Assembly: GCA_051294375.1 (NCBI GenBank)
Contig: CM119269.1
Span: 22,307,808-22,371,807 of the forward strand
Direction of reading: 5' to 3'
From: Paraspadella gotoi
Taxonomy: Eukaryota > Chaetognatha
Length of the DNA stretch: 64,000 nucleotides
Shown: one piece after another, positions 63,281-64,000 of the stretch
Layout of the letters: each line of letters begins with the position of its first letter
Position numbering within the stretch: position 1 is the stretch's first letter
The notes under the pieces: generated by a model
Seen by the model: the letters and a program-made list of their open reading frames with translations, nothing else
Database searches by the model: none
What the model was told of the DNA's origin: nothing
Made by a program: the position numbers and the translations under genes

Positions 63281-63426
63281 ATCAACTTCGTCGTCGGTCT
63301 CCTCGCCTCTTTGATCTTCGCCGTAGGATTTCGCCGCTGGATGTCGCCAGCGACGACTTCGCCTTTCGTCCGCCACGCGATCAGCGCCGCTGTTGGTCTT
63401 TCCCTGCTGACCTTTTGTTTCGGAAG
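63281..63426 (+). CDS. MBOAT1/2: Exon 2 of an MBOAT1/2-type lysophospholipid acyltransferase
   Basis: A strong acceptor (CTATTATCAG) is followed by a phase-0 frame starting INFVVGLLASLIFAVGF and continuing SPATTSPFVRHAISAAVG and LSLLTFCFG, ending at a GTGATT donor. The pattern N-F-V-V, a hydrophobic helix, Thr-Ser-x-Phe-x-Arg-His and F-C-F-G is the N-terminal membrane region of MBOAT1/MBOAT2. In those proteins this exon also begins just after a Gln. The family transfers acyl groups to lysophospholipids in the endoplasmic reticulum. The catalytic His and Asn lie in later exons outside the window, so activity cannot be judged. The first exon was not found. Confidence 0.82.
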
Positions 63427-64000
63427 GTGATTATTGCTATAGTTTAATAATAATAATAATAATAATAATAATATTAATAGTGATGTATGAATATGAATAA
63501 GGATATACTGGACAAATTATCAATCGTGAAAAATTAAATTATTTTTATGATTTATGAAAAATTATCAAATTTCATCGAATTTTTTTTTTTACCTGTTTTA
63601 TTCGGTCGACTTTTTCCCTTAAAAAAATGTTTAGAGTTTAAAATTAATTTTAACGAAAAATATTTTTTTAAATATTCACATTAAAAATCTTTAGGTAAAA
63701 AAATATATAAAAATATTCTATGGAAAAATATTATATTTTTGACATAAAAAGGAGGTCAAACATAAAATGAAAAATTTTCGAATATAATAAATTCCGCCAA
63801 ATAACGAATTCGAATCAAATTAAAAAAAGTCAAACTTTTGCTCGACTTTTTCTCTCATGAACATTTTTTGGGGTTTTGCTTATTTGAAGTAAAGTGAAAT
63901 CGTTTTAAGATGAAACGGTATTATAAATAAAATAAAAAACTAGACAGAGTCAAAAGAGAATATTGTTTGTACTTGTTTTGGTTGTTATCATTGTTTAACA
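63427..64000. other. AT-rich intron of the MBOAT-type gene
   Basis: TAA repeats at 63449-63475 and otherwise A/T-rich DNA. No further exon before the window ends. Confidence 0.7.

Overview
This is animal nuclear DNA. Genes are split by short introns with GT-AG borders, long tracts are microsatellite (GA/CT, AAAG, TAA, GAC), dispersed repeats are frequent, and scaffold gaps (N runs) are present. Five genes can be read by joining exons by eye with matching reading phases. Two encode compact classical cadherins with a signal peptide, about four cadherin repeats, one membrane span and a p120/beta-catenin-binding tail. Cadherins of this shape, without EGF or laminin-G domains next to the membrane, are best known from chordates, so a non-vertebrate chordate such as a tunicate is my guess. 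That guess is inference only.

Layout. 1-10440 is a large imperfect palindrome made of repeats and simple sequence, with no credible gene; it runs off the left edge of the window. 10441-15140 is low-complexity intergenic DNA with one unassigned possible exon. 15156-35907 (+) is cadherin gene A, 13 exons. Its 9.4-kb ninth intron contains a complete dimethylglycine dehydrogenase gene (DMGDH, 24548-32987, - strand, 11 exons, 905 residues). One DMGDH intron in turn holds a Penelope-like retroelement remnant. 37221-40564 (+) is a seven-exon gene for a secreted 353-residue protein with a LamG/concanavalin-like fold. 44661-54841 (+) is cadherin gene C, 12 exons, about 748 residues, a paralogue of gene A with the same intron phases. 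54842-62300 is AT-rich and mostly unassigned. A possible first exon lies on the - strand at 62327-62464, and one exon of an MBOAT1/2-type lysophospholipid acyltransferase lies on the + strand at 63281-63426.

How it fits together. The two cadherins are expected to sit in the plasma membrane and link neighbouring cells to actin through catenins. They look like products of local duplication, with the LamG-like gene between them. DMGDH is a mitochondrial choline/one-carbon enzyme with no obvious functional tie to its host gene. Introns and spacers carry a short inverted-end repeat family with telomere-like interiors, a SINE-like family, many minisatellites and an anomalous 1.2-kb high-complexity block inside a CT satellite. 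Gene A shows several one-base frame breaks and a missing splice acceptor, so sequence error or decay must be considered there. DMGDH, gene B and nearly all of gene C read cleanly.
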